8,171 nt of DNA, from positions 1 to 8,171 of the forward strand of contig CAYJPK010000087.1 in assembly GCA_964372035.1 (NCBI GenBank), written 5' to 3'. Positions 1 through 6,096 of this stretch are shown here, piece by piece. Both the position numbers and the translations under genes were made by a program. The notes under the pieces are model-generated. The model saw nothing but the letters and a program-made list of their open reading frames with translations, had not been told where the DNA came from and ran no database searches. This DNA comes from CAYJPK01 sp964372035. GTDB lineage: Bacteria; Desulfobacterota; Desulfovibrionia; Desulfovibrionales; Desulfovibrionaceae. Every line of letters begins with the position of its first letter. The first letter of the stretch is position 1.

Positions 1-38
1 TTATAGTATTTTAAGTTGACATCACTACCATCAAAGTA

Positions 39-118
39 AGCAAAGTCACACTTGCTACAACACGTGCAATAAAATTGCACTTATGCTTTCGCAGTGATTG
101 CCTGCTACCGCAGTCAAT
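39..118. other. Non-coding stretch with three adjacent inverted repeats
   Basis: No convincing gene lies in positions 1-141. The stretch contains an imperfect hairpin at 39-56 (AGCAAAGT, CAC, ACTTGCT, one bulged A), a perfect 7-bp inverted repeat at 64-80 (GTGCAAT, AAA, ATTGCAC), and a hairpin at 97-118 (ATTG/CAAT outer stem, CTGC/GCAG inner stem, one mismatch, loop TACC). A fourth repeat at 120-145 is listed separately. None has a following T-run, so these are not ordinary intrinsic terminators. They could be a folded 3' region of the upstream minus-strand transcript, a small RNA, or chance. I recognise no RNA family here. Confidence 0.35.
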
Positions 119-119
119 G

Positions 120-145
120 ATAGTAATTTCATCTAAAATTACTAT
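120..145 (-). terminator. Hairpin over the stop codon of the spermidine-synthase-like gene
   Basis: A perfect 10-bp inverted repeat (ATAGTAATTT, six-base loop, AAATTACTAT) includes the TAG stop codon at 142-144. Its position at the end of the last gene of the miaA transcript suggests a role in 3' end formation or RNA stability. The stem is AT-rich and no U-tract follows on the minus strand, so the terminator reading is weak. Confidence 0.3.
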
Positions 146-1632
146 AAACTCATCATATATCGTTCAATTGGAGCAAACTCATCAGTCAAAAGAATAGAAT
201 TATCATTAAATTCACTAACTTGACGTGCTAGCATGTGCACAATTGTTTTAGCCTCACCCTTTGCATCAGGATATTTTTTTGCAAGCTCTGCCATGAGTTC
301 TTCATTTTCAGATTTAAGTGCCAGCACCATAATATTTTGAACCTCATCAGCTTTCTTAGCACTATTCACAGCATATACATAGGTCTTTGGAAAATGCTCC
401 TGCAATGAACGGTGAATACCTGCAAAAACCTTGCTTTTTTCACCTGTAAGTGCAGAAATTATATTCATAATAACAATTCCATTTTCAGCAGTCGCATTAC
501 TTAACTTTTCCATAGCTTGAGTTGTCGTCATGTGAAAAGGAATTGAATAATATGAACCAAAAACGTCTACAAGCACTATATCATATTTTTCCTGATTATT
601 ATTTATAAAAATTCTTGCATCTTGGTGATAGATATTTAAGCGTTCATCATTTGGCAAACCGAATTTCGCTTTTGCAACCTCAGTTATACCTGCGTCTATC
701 TCAAGGACATCAAGCTGCAAGTCTTTATTCTTATTTTTAGTTAGCAAATAGCGAGGATAAGAGTAGCCTCCACCACCAAGCATCAAAACTTTTTTAGCAT
801 TTGGCTTTAAATGCTCGCCTAGCTTAAAAAAATGAGTATAGCTTAAGGCAAGTTCATTTGGTTCATCAATAAAAATACCTGATTGAACAGAGCCAGGGTC
901 AGTCATTAAAAAACGCATCTGCCTATCTGAAGTATCAAGGTAACCTTCCATAACAACTAAGCTATTATATTGCGTATTAATTATTTCAGCATTTTGTGCA
1001 AAACTATAATTTGCAGCAACTCCAAGCCCTGCAAGCATTAGCATCATACAAATACGCGCTACTACTTTTTGAGGAAAAGAAAGAATTGATAATAAAATCA
1101 TCACTATAGCGATACCAAATAAAATTTGAGTTGTGCTAAACCACGAAATTAGCACAAAGCCACCTAAAAATGTGCCTAAAATGCTACCTGCTGTTGAAAG
1201 AGCATATAGCCGTCCAACTGTCTGCCCTGAACTTTCTATATCGCTTAAACGCAATCGGATTATATATGGTGATACCATACCAAAAAACAAGCCCGGCAAA
1301 GCTAACAGCAATATCGTTGCTAACAAAACAGCTAAATATATATTGTCAATCGTGCTTGATACCATTTGACCTATAATAGGGTGGATTAGCCCTGTGACGC
1401 TAGTGCAAAGCCCTGCCGCAACTAAAACTAATGACAAAAATTTGCTAGATAAGTACTTATCAGCTAATTTTCCACCAAGCCACGCACCCACGGCTAAAAA
1501 AGCTAAAACAATACCGATTAAACTTGTCCAAACAATTAAAGAAGTACCAAGATATGGTGCTAGCACACGAGAGCCAACCATCTCAAGCACCATGATTGAT
1601 GCTCCACTAAAAAAAACTATTAATTCTAGCAT
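142..1632 (-). CDS. Fused membrane / spermidine-synthase-like protein
   Basis: The 496-residue protein joins a hydrophobic N-terminal half to a C-terminal spermidine-synthase-like methyltransferase fold. Several membrane segments are visible between residues 1 and 210, with the family block EMVGSRVLAPYLG at 17-29. The soluble part begins near 220. It shows TDPGSVQSG at 244-252, the nucleotide-binding loop LGGGGYSYPR at 285-294, the acidic LEID at 310-313, QDAR at 337-340 and LVDVFG at 354-359. These are the expected Rossmann-fold elements for binding decarboxylated SAM or SAM. The usual polyamine-synthase Asp-rich catalytic segment is replaced by DVFGSYYSIP, so true spermidine synthesis is uncertain; products of this fused class are mostly uncharacterised. 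The ATG at 1632 is preceded by AAAAGG six bases upstream. It lies 52 nt downstream of miaA on the same strand and is probably cotranscribed with it. The family assignment is firm, the reaction is not. Confidence 0.85.
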   Translation of the reverse strand: MLELIVFFSGASIMVLEMVGSRVLAPYLGTSLIVWTSLIGIVLAFLAVGAWLGGKLADKYLSSKFLSLVLVAAGLCTSVTGLIHPIIGQMVSSTIDNIYLAVLLATILLLALPGLFFGMVSPYIIRLRLSDIESSGQTVGRLYALSTAGSILGTFLGGFVLISWFSTTQILFGIAIVMILLSILSFPQKVVARICMMLMLAGLGVAANYSFAQNAEIINTQYNSLVVMEGYLDTSDRQMRFLMTDPGSVQSGIFIDEPNELALSYTHFFKLGEHLKPNAKKVLMLGGGGYSYPRYLLTKNKNKDLQLDVLEIDAGITEVAKAKFGLPNDERLNIYHQDARIFINNNQEKYDIVLVDVFGSYYSIPFHMTTTQAMEKLSNATAENGIVIMNIISALTGEKSKVFAGIHRSLQEHFPKTYVYAVNSAKKADEVQNIMVLALKSENEELMAELAKKYPDAKGEAKTIVHMLARQVSEFNDNSILLTDEFAPIERYMMSL

Positions 1633-1656
1633 GTTTTACCTTTTGTTAAACTTTAT

Positions 1657-1687
1657 AAACTAAAAATTATAAGAAAACTAAAAATTA
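1657..1687. repeat. 13-bp direct repeat at the miaA end
   Basis: AAACTAAAAATTA occurs at 1657-1669 and again at 1675-1687, an 18-bp period. The right copy contains the miaA stop codon (1685-1687, TAA on the minus strand), so the left copy looks like a small tandem duplication that lengthened the gap before the next gene. Because the sequence is very AT-rich, chance cannot be excluded. Confidence 0.5.
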
Positions 1688-2542
1688 ATTCCAAATTATT
1701 TGTTTTTGCGCTAAAAACCAAGTTCTTTGTCTTTTTGCATATGCCCTTGTTTGTTTGAGCCAGAGCTTCTTGCTTTCTTCTAAATCCATCTCACCCTCAA
1801 GGTAGGCAAATAGTTCAATACAGCCAATTCCTGACCAACCTGGTGCAAACCTATCATTGCAAATTTCTTTTGCAATTTTTGCTTCTTCAATTGCACCCAT
1901 TTCAAGCATTATATCTATGCGCTTTGCAAGTCTTGGCTCTAAATCATTTAAAGGCATATCAAGACCATGATATTCAACTTCAAACTCAGTATTTTTTTCT
2001 GTTTCATCATGCCATGAGCTAAAAGTTCTACCAGTTCCATAATAAACCTCTAAAGCTCGCATAATGCGTTGTTTATCATTAAAATGTATTTTTGCAGCAT
2101 ATTTTGCGTCAATTTGCTTTAATTTATCATGCAGATAGGCAGAACCATGATGAGAACATTCATTAATTAAATTCTCTCTAATTTCCTGTGGAATTTGTGG
2201 AATATCAACAATACCCTCAAAAAGAGCTTTTAAGTACATACCAGTTCCGCCGACAAAAATAGCTTGGTAACCCGCTTCAACTACTTCATAAATTTTGTCT
2301 TTTGCCAACTTAATAAATTTCCCTGCTGTAAAGCGTTCTGTAGAATCTAAAAAGCCATAAAGATGGTGCGGGCAAATACCTTGCTCTTCAATGCTTGGTT
2401 GAGCTGTAATAATAGGAAAATCTTTGTATATTTGACGAGAATCGCAGTTTATAATTGCGCCATTATGCTCTTTAGCAAGTTTAAGCGCTAAAGCCGTTTT
2501 ACCAGTGCCAGTTGCACCAACAATACATTTAATTTTTATCAT
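1685..2542 (-). CDS. miaA: tRNA dimethylallyltransferase MiaA
   Basis: MiaA transfers a dimethylallyl group to N6 of A37 in tRNAs that read codons starting with U, in the cytoplasm. The 285-residue protein has the P-loop GATGTGKT at 9-16, DSRQIY at 34-39, ITAQPS at 45-50, GGTGMY at 98-103, NDKQRIMRALEV at 155-166 and TRAYAKRQRTWF at 265-276, all hallmark MiaA blocks in the right order. It is shorter than the roughly 316-residue E. coli enzyme, mainly at the C-terminus. The usual IGYKE block reads IGCIE (239-243), a variant I associate with Desulfovibrio-type MiaA. The ATG at 2542 has an in-frame TAA two codons upstream and no clear Shine-Dalgarno sequence; a strong hairpin ends 12 nt before it. 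The fused membrane/spermidine-synthase-like gene follows 52 nt downstream. Confidence 0.96.
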   Translation of the reverse strand: MIKIKCIVGATGTGKTALALKLAKEHNGAIINCDSRQIYKDFPIITAQPSIEEQGICPHHLYGFLDSTERFTAGKFIKLAKDKIYEVVEAGYQAIFVGGTGMYLKALFEGIVDIPQIPQEIRENLINECSHHGSAYLHDKLKQIDAKYAAKIHFNDKQRIMRALEVYYGTGRTFSSWHDETEKNTEFEVEYHGLDMPLNDLEPRLAKRIDIMLEMGAIEEAKIAKEICNDRFAPGWSGIGCIELFAYLEGEMDLEESKKLWLKQTRAYAKRQRTWFLAQKQIIWN

Positions 2543-2554
2543 GCTTTAGATACC

Positions 2555-2589
2555 ATAATTGCGGAGATTTTTTATTTCTCCGCAATTAT
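2555..2589 (-). terminator. 13-bp perfect hairpin between the sugar-acid operon and miaA
   Basis: ATAATTGCGGAGA at 2555-2567 and TCTCCGCAATTAT at 2577-2589 form a perfect 13-bp stem with a 9-nt loop. It lies 45 nt after the stop codon of the large UxaA subunit and 12 nt before the miaA ATG, so it could end the upstream operon transcript. It lacks a U-tract on the 3' side of the minus-strand RNA, which weakens a simple intrinsic-terminator reading. It may instead shape miaA translation or protect an RNA end. A smaller 6-bp inverted repeat (TCTGAT/ATCAGA, 2595-2617) sits between it and the upstream stop codon. Confidence 0.5.
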
Positions 2590-2634
2590 TAAGTTCTGAT
2601 ATATTTTCTAAATCAGAGTATGTTTATTTTTTAA

Positions 2635-3795
2635 TTATACATAGTTACATGCACGAACAATACCAATATCATTGATACGAAGTGCTTCAGCTTTTGGTAC
2701 TTTACCATTAGCAACTTTAACAACTTCGTCAAATAATGCTTGCCCAAGTTCATCAATAGCAACACCATCAGTTAAAACTGGGCTAGCGTCAAAGTCAATG
2801 TTACAAAGCATTTTTTGGTAAGTTTGTGAGTTACCAGTGATTTTAATAACAGGCATAATTGGGTTACCCATTGGGCTACCACGACCAGTTGTAAATACTG
2901 CTATTTGAGCTCCACCAGCTGCCATACCTGTTAAAGATGCAACGTCATAACCAGGGGTATCCATTACAACTAAACCTTTTTTAGTTGGGCATTGTGCATA
3001 GTCAAGAACTTCTAAAATATCAGTATGACCACCTTTGTGGATACAACCAAGTGATTTTTCTTCAATTGTTGTTAAGCCGCCATCTTTATTTCCTGGGGAA
3101 GGGTTACCATCACGAAGACTAGTACCAGCTTTATGCAAGTGGTCTTCGTAGCGGTGAATAATTTCATAAAGGCGGTCATAAACTTCTTTATTAGCCGCAC
3201 GTTTAGCAAGTATATGTTCTGCCCCGATAAATTCAGTGGTTTCACTTAAAATTGAAGTAGCACCTTTTTCAACTAGTAAATCACTCATTACGCCAACAAC
3301 TGGGTTAGCTGCAAGTCCAGAAGTAGAGTCAGAGCCACCACATTCTGTACCAACAATTAATTCACTAATATCAATAGGTTCACGCATGATTTGAGAAGCA
3401 TCTTCAACCATTTCACGTGCATATCTTGAACCTTTATCAATAGTACCAATAGTACCACCATCTTCTTGAATAACAACTAATTCAACTGGTTTATTTGTTG
3501 CAGCTTTAATTTTTGCAACAACATCAGCTGGAACAGCATTTTCGCAACCAAGGCCAACAACAACAGTGCCATAAATATTTGGATTAGCAGCAAAACCAAC
3601 CATAACGTCCATAGTGAACTTTAAATCTTCTGGTGGTTGAGCACAGCCATTTTGATTTGTAAAGGTAGTTGTGCCATCAACTGCATTAGCAATTTGGCGT
3701 GCAGTTTCAGATGAGCAACTACAAGTAGGTAAAATAAGAACTTTATTGCGAATCCCGAATTTTCCATCAGGACGTTTGTAACCCATAAAATGCAT
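2635..3795 (-). CDS. UxaA-family dehydratase, large (C-terminal domain) subunit
   Basis: The 386-residue protein matches the large catalytic part of altronate/galactarate dehydratases. These enzymes remove water from a sugar acid to give a 2-keto-3-deoxy acid and are metal-dependent. Visible family blocks are GYKRPDGKFGIRN at 5-17, NGCAQ at 49-53, GLGCE at 81-85, GTECGGSDSTSGLAANP at 149-165, SETTEFIGAEH at 184-194, NPSPGN at 231-236, DTPGYDV at 279-285 and FTTGRGSPMGNP at 301-312. Cys51, Cys84 and Cys152 are candidate metal ligands or structural cysteines. E. coli UxaA is a single chain of about 495 residues; here the N-terminal SAF domain is a separate upstream gene 63 nt away. The ATG at 3795 has AAGGAG six bases upstream. 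The neighbouring KDG kinase and KDPG aldolase argue for a hexonate substrate, altronate being the default. Galactarate, or sulfolactate as in SuyAB, cannot be excluded by sequence alone. Confidence 0.85.
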   Translation of the reverse strand: MHFMGYKRPDGKFGIRNKVLILPTCSCSSETARQIANAVDGTTTFTNQNGCAQPPEDLKFTMDVMVGFAANPNIYGTVVVGLGCENAVPADVVAKIKAATNKPVELVVIQEDGGTIGTIDKGSRYAREMVEDASQIMREPIDISELIVGTECGGSDSTSGLAANPVVGVMSDLLVEKGATSILSETTEFIGAEHILAKRAANKEVYDRLYEIIHRYEDHLHKAGTSLRDGNPSPGNKDGGLTTIEEKSLGCIHKGGHTDILEVLDYAQCPTKKGLVVMDTPGYDVASLTGMAAGGAQIAVFTTGRGSPMGNPIMPVIKITGNSQTYQKMLCNIDFDASPVLTDGVAIDELGQALFDEVVKVANGKVPKAEALRINDIGIVRACNYV

Positions 3796-3834
3796 ATTTT
3801 TCTCCTTAAATATTGTCTGAGAAAATTATATTAA

Positions 3835-3852
3835 ATAAGCTATGTTGCTTAT
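3835..3852 (-). other. Small hairpin between the two dehydratase subunit genes
   Basis: ATAAGC at 3835-3840 and GCTTAT at 3847-3852 form a 6-bp stem with a 6-nt loop just after the stop codon of the small subunit. In minus-strand RNA an AU-rich stretch follows, but no clean U-run. It could be a stabilising or processing structure between subunits; it is too weak to call a terminator. Confidence 0.3.
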
Positions 3853-3858
3853 GCGTCT

Positions 3859-4140
3859 CTAGCCATCACGTTGGCTAACTAGATTATGTGTATGAACATA
3901 ATCGCCAACATTAATATCTTGATTTGCAAGACCTAATTGCTCGCCATACTTAATGATAGGGTCGCCATTTTTCACAGCAACTATGCAAAACTTATGATAA
4001 ATAGGCACATCGTTTTGCAAAGTAATTTGAACAGTTTCGCCTTGCTTACGTAAACACGCAACATCGCCCTTTTTCATAGCACAAGTTACAACACCAACGT
4101 TGTCAGTGTCTTCTTTAATCATCATTGCATTAATTTCCAT
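3859..4140 (-). CDS. UxaA-family dehydratase, small SAF-domain subunit
   Basis: This 93-residue protein is the SAF-domain partner of the large UxaA-type subunit encoded just downstream. Diagnostic blocks are DNVGVV at 13-18, DVPIYHKFCIV at 44-54 (in place of the common IPxGHKxAL), NGDPIIKYGEQLGLA at 58-72, and GDYVHTHNL at 79-87. The last is typical of the C-terminal end of this domain, where the conserved histidines and asparagine are thought to help form the active site with the large subunit. I chose the ATG at 4140 because GGAG lies five bases before it. A longer reading from 4170 would add ten residues, has no ribosome-binding site and starts inside a hairpin. The gene is third in the eda-kinase-small-large operon. 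Altronate dehydratase is the favoured reading; the sulfolactate sulfo-lyase small subunit SuyA belongs to the same superfamily. Confidence 0.82.
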   Translation of the reverse strand: MEINAMMIKEDTDNVGVVTCAMKKGDVACLRKQGETVQITLQNDVPIYHKFCIVAVKNGDPIIKYGEQLGLANQDINVGDYVHTHNLVSQRDG

Positions 4141-4162
4141 AGTAACTCCAATAACATTAAAA

Positions 4163-4192
4163 ATGGGCATGACAAAAAGATATCATGCCCAT
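4163..4192 (-). terminator. Terminator-like hairpin inside the operon, between kinase and small subunit
   Basis: ATGGGCATGA (4163-4172) and TCATGCCCAT (4183-4192) form a perfect 10-bp stem with a 10-nt loop. In minus-strand RNA the stem starts five bases after the kinase stop codon and is followed by a short U-run (ATTTTTAATG), as in an intrinsic terminator. The small-subunit Shine-Dalgarno sequence lies about 14 nt further on. Because both flanking genes belong to one pathway and I find no convincing new promoter, partial termination or mRNA 3' end protection is more likely than a full stop. Confidence 0.65.
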
Positions 4193-4197
4193 AAAAA

Positions 4198-5301
4198 TTA
4201 TCTAATTACGCGAGCGCCTTTGCCTGAAATAATAGCTTCAACTTCTTTAGCATTAACCATTGAAGTATCACCAGGAGTTGTCATCGCCATAGCACCATGA
4301 GCTGCACCATATTCAACAGCAGCTTGTGGTCCTTTATCTTCTAAGAAGCCGTACATAACACCAGATGCAAAACCATCACCACCGCCAACACGGTCATAAA
4401 TTTCGAGGTTTTCACGCATGATTGAGCTATAGAATTCACCACCAGCATAAAGAATTGCGCCCCAATCATTTACTGATGCAGTTTTTGCATTACGTAAGGT
4501 AGTTGCAGCAACTTTAAAGTTAGGGAATTCCTTAACTGCAGTTGCAATCATTTTTTTGAAGTTTTCAGGGTCAATATTTGAGATATGCTCATCTAAGCCC
4601 TCAACTTCAAAGCCTAAACATGCAGTAAAGTCTTCTTCGTTACCAAGCATAACGTCAACATATGGAGCAATAGCACGGTTAATTTTTTGAGCTTGCTCTT
4701 GACCGCCTTGGCTTTTCCATAATGATGGACGGTAGTTTAAGTCATAAGAGACAATTGTACCGTATTTTTTAGCAGTTTTAACTGCTTCAATAACTGCTTC
4801 TGAAGTTTCAGGAGAAAGAGCTGCAAAAATACCACCAGTGTGGAACCAACGAACACCCTCTTCACCAAAAAGTTTTTCCCAATCAGCTTCACCTGGTTTA
4901 ATTTGTGAAGCAGCTGAGTTACCACGGTCAGAACAACCAAGAGCAGCTCTAACGCCAAAACCTTTTTCAGTAAAGTTAAAACCAACACGTGTATTTCTAC
5001 CTAAACCGTCAAAATCACGCCAAATGATATGTGAAGTATCAACGCCACCTTGCATAATGAAATCTTCAACTAACCAACCAAGGTCATTTTTAGGAAGAGC
5101 TGTTACAACAGTTGCACGCTTGCCCCAACATTTACGACCAGCTCTAGCAACGTTATATTCGCCGCCGCCTTCCCAAACATTGAAAGAACGAGCAGTACGA
5201 ACACGACCAAAAGATGGGTCAAAGCGGAGCATAACTTCACCAAATGAAGCTACGTCCCATTTGCATTCTTCAGGTTTTTTGATATTCAAAACATTAGACA
5301 T
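4198..5301 (-). CDS. kdgK: 2-keto-3-deoxygluconate kinase (PfkB family)
   Basis: The 367-residue PfkB-family sugar kinase is predicted to phosphorylate KDG with ATP to give KDPG, the substrate of the aldolase encoded just upstream. Visible elements are GEVMLRFDP at 21-29, the substrate-site GGGEYNVAR at 45-53, RWFHTGGIFAALSPETSE at 151-168, DLNYRPSLW at 187-195, GNEEDF at 220-225 and the nucleotide/catalytic motif RVGGGDGFASG at 304-314, with Asp309 as catalytic base. The usual GAGD is GGGD, common in this KDG-kinase group as I remember it. I chose the ATG at 5301. The SD AAGGGG lies within the final codons of eda, and the gap after the eda stop codon is a single base, implying translational coupling. 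A start at 5343 would add 14 residues overlapping eda and is not favoured. Sampled arginine codons are mostly CGT, unlike the LysR gene, which fits high expression. Other 2-keto sugar-acid kinases are possible, but context supports KDG. Confidence 0.85.
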   Translation of the reverse strand: MSNVLNIKKPEECKWDVASFGEVMLRFDPSFGRVRTARSFNVWEGGGEYNVARAGRKCWGKRATVVTALPKNDLGWLVEDFIMQGGVDTSHIIWRDFDGLGRNTRVGFNFTEKGFGVRAALGCSDRGNSAASQIKPGEADWEKLFGEEGVRWFHTGGIFAALSPETSEAVIEAVKTAKKYGTIVSYDLNYRPSLWKSQGGQEQAQKINRAIAPYVDVMLGNEEDFTACLGFEVEGLDEHISNIDPENFKKMIATAVKEFPNFKVAATTLRNAKTASVNDWGAILYAGGEFYSSIMRENLEIYDRVGGGDGFASGVMYGFLEDKGPQAAVEYGAAHGAMAMTTPGDTSMVNAKEVEAIISGKGARVIR

Positions 5302-5302
5302 A

Positions 5303-5971
5303 TTAATTCCCCTTAATTTTCTTTGCAAGATTAATAGCATCACGCACTCTGTCTTCGATGCCTTTATAATCTTTTTTATCTAATAAATCTTTAGTAATTA
5401 AGCTGCTGCCAACACCAGCACATACGATACCTGCCTTGAACCATTTTGTTAATGATTCTTCTGTAGCTTCAACGCCACCAGTAGGCATAATTTTTGACCA
5501 AGGACATGGTCCAAGGTGAGCCTTAATGAATTCAGGACCACCAACAGCAGAACCAGGGAATACTTTAACGATTTCACAACCGAGTTCTTCAGCATAGTTA
5601 ATTTCAGTAGAAGATCCGCAACCAGGTGAATATGGAACTTTACGGCGATTACATACTTTTGCAACGTCAGCATTAAGTAATGGACCAACAACAAAGCGAG
5701 CAGAAGCTGCGATGTAAAGACCTGCAGTAGGTGCATCAACAATAGAACCAACACCCAAAATAACGCTAGGGTCAGCTTTTGCAAAGTGCTTAGCTAAATC
5801 TGTGAATAAGTGCGGTGCAAAATCTCCACGGTTAGTGAATTCAATACATTTTGCGCCAGCATTAGCACATGCCTGAATAACATTTTTACATACTTCAAAA
5901 TCAGGGTGATAAAAAACTGGAATAAGACCCTGTGAAAGCATACTATTTAAGACTGTCATGCGATCGTGCAT
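5303..5971 (-). CDS. eda: KDPG / 4-hydroxy-2-oxoglutarate aldolase
   Basis: Eda cleaves 2-keto-3-deoxy-6-phosphogluconate to pyruvate and glyceraldehyde 3-phosphate through a lysine Schiff base. The 222-residue TIM-barrel protein shows IEFTNR at 43-48 (Glu44 corresponds to the catalytic Glu45 of E. coli, Arg48 to a phosphate-binding arginine), LGVGS at 72-76, SPGCGSSTE at 115-123, VKVFPG at 135-140 with Lys136 as the Schiff-base lysine, and MPTGGV at 162-167. All key positions are intact and the length is normal for the family. The ATG at 5971 has a strong AAGGAG six bases upstream. It is the first gene of the operon, with a promoter candidate about 40-70 nt upstream. The three downstream genes supply its substrate, so a lower Entner-Doudoroff or uronate role is well supported. 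Some family members also cleave 4-hydroxy-2-oxoglutarate or galactose-derived KDPGal, which the sequence does not separate. Confidence 0.92.
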   Translation of the reverse strand: MHDRMTVLNSMLSQGLIPVFYHPDFEVCKNVIQACANAGAKCIEFTNRGDFAPHLFTDLAKHFAKADPSVILGVGSIVDAPTAGLYIAASARFVVGPLLNADVAKVCNRRKVPYSPGCGSSTEINYAEELGCEIVKVFPGSAVGGPEFIKAHLGPCPWSKIMPTGGVEATEESLTKWFKAGIVCAGVGSSLITKDLLDKKDYKGIEDRVRDAINLAKKIKGN

Positions 5972-6013
5972 AAAGTACTCCTTAAAAAATAAAATAAAAA
6001 ATAAAGCTACTAA

Positions 6014-6042
6014 TTTCTATACTTCTTAGCGTATAATGTCAA
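6014..6042 (-). promoter_or_regulatory. Candidate sigma-70 promoter of the eda operon
   Basis: On the minus strand a perfect -35 box TTGACA (6037-6042) is followed, 17 bases on, by TAGAAA (6014-6019, four of six matches to TATAAT); TATAGA with a 15-base spacer (6016-6021) is an alternative. Transcription would begin near 6007, giving a leader of about 36 nt before the eda ATG. Confidence 0.5.
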
Positions 6043-6049
6043 CATTATA
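6032..6049. promoter_or_regulatory. 18-bp palindromic candidate operator over the eda -35 box
   Basis: TATAATGT and ACATTATA are perfect inverted repeats separated by two bases. The element overlaps the TTGACA -35 box, the usual place for a repressor site. The GT-N2-AC core loosely resembles sites of GntR-type regulators that often control sugar-acid genes, but no such regulator is in the window, so the binding protein is unknown. Confidence 0.5.
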
Positions 6050-6096
6050 AAAACTATCACTTTATATTTTTTAAAAAAACATCGTAATTATTCAGC

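Noticed and set aside
16..44. TTGACA on the plus strand as a promoter
   Set aside because: No -10 box is found at an acceptable distance, and no plus-strand gene follows.
55..132. Minus-strand 25-residue reading frame starting MKLLSLTAVAG
   Set aside because: It has no ribosome-binding site, overlaps several inverted repeats, and resembles no family I recognise.
1..141. Frame-shifted open stretch continuing past the spermidine-synthase-like stop codon, with a hydrophobic end
   Set aside because: It has no usable start codon and lies in a different frame from the gene. The gene already ends at a normal length, so a broken C-terminus is not indicated.
4141..4170. Longer N-terminus for the small UxaA subunit
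   Set aside because: The upstream ATG at 4170 has no ribosome-binding site and lies inside the hairpin. The ATG at 4140 has GGAG at proper spacing and begins where the domain begins.
5302..5343. Longer N-terminus for the kinase
   Set aside because: It would overlap eda by about 40 bases. The ATG at 5301 has an AAGGGG site and fits the family start.
4838..5383. 181-residue plus-strand open frame opposite the kinase and eda genes
   Set aside because: It is the mirror of two well-supported genes, has biased proline- and serine-rich composition, and shows no recognisable domain.
4449..5971. Other overlapping frames inside the kinase and eda genes (such as 4737-4988 and 5449-5784)
   Set aside because: They are low-complexity, leucine-rich alternate frames of intact conserved genes and have no supporting start signals.
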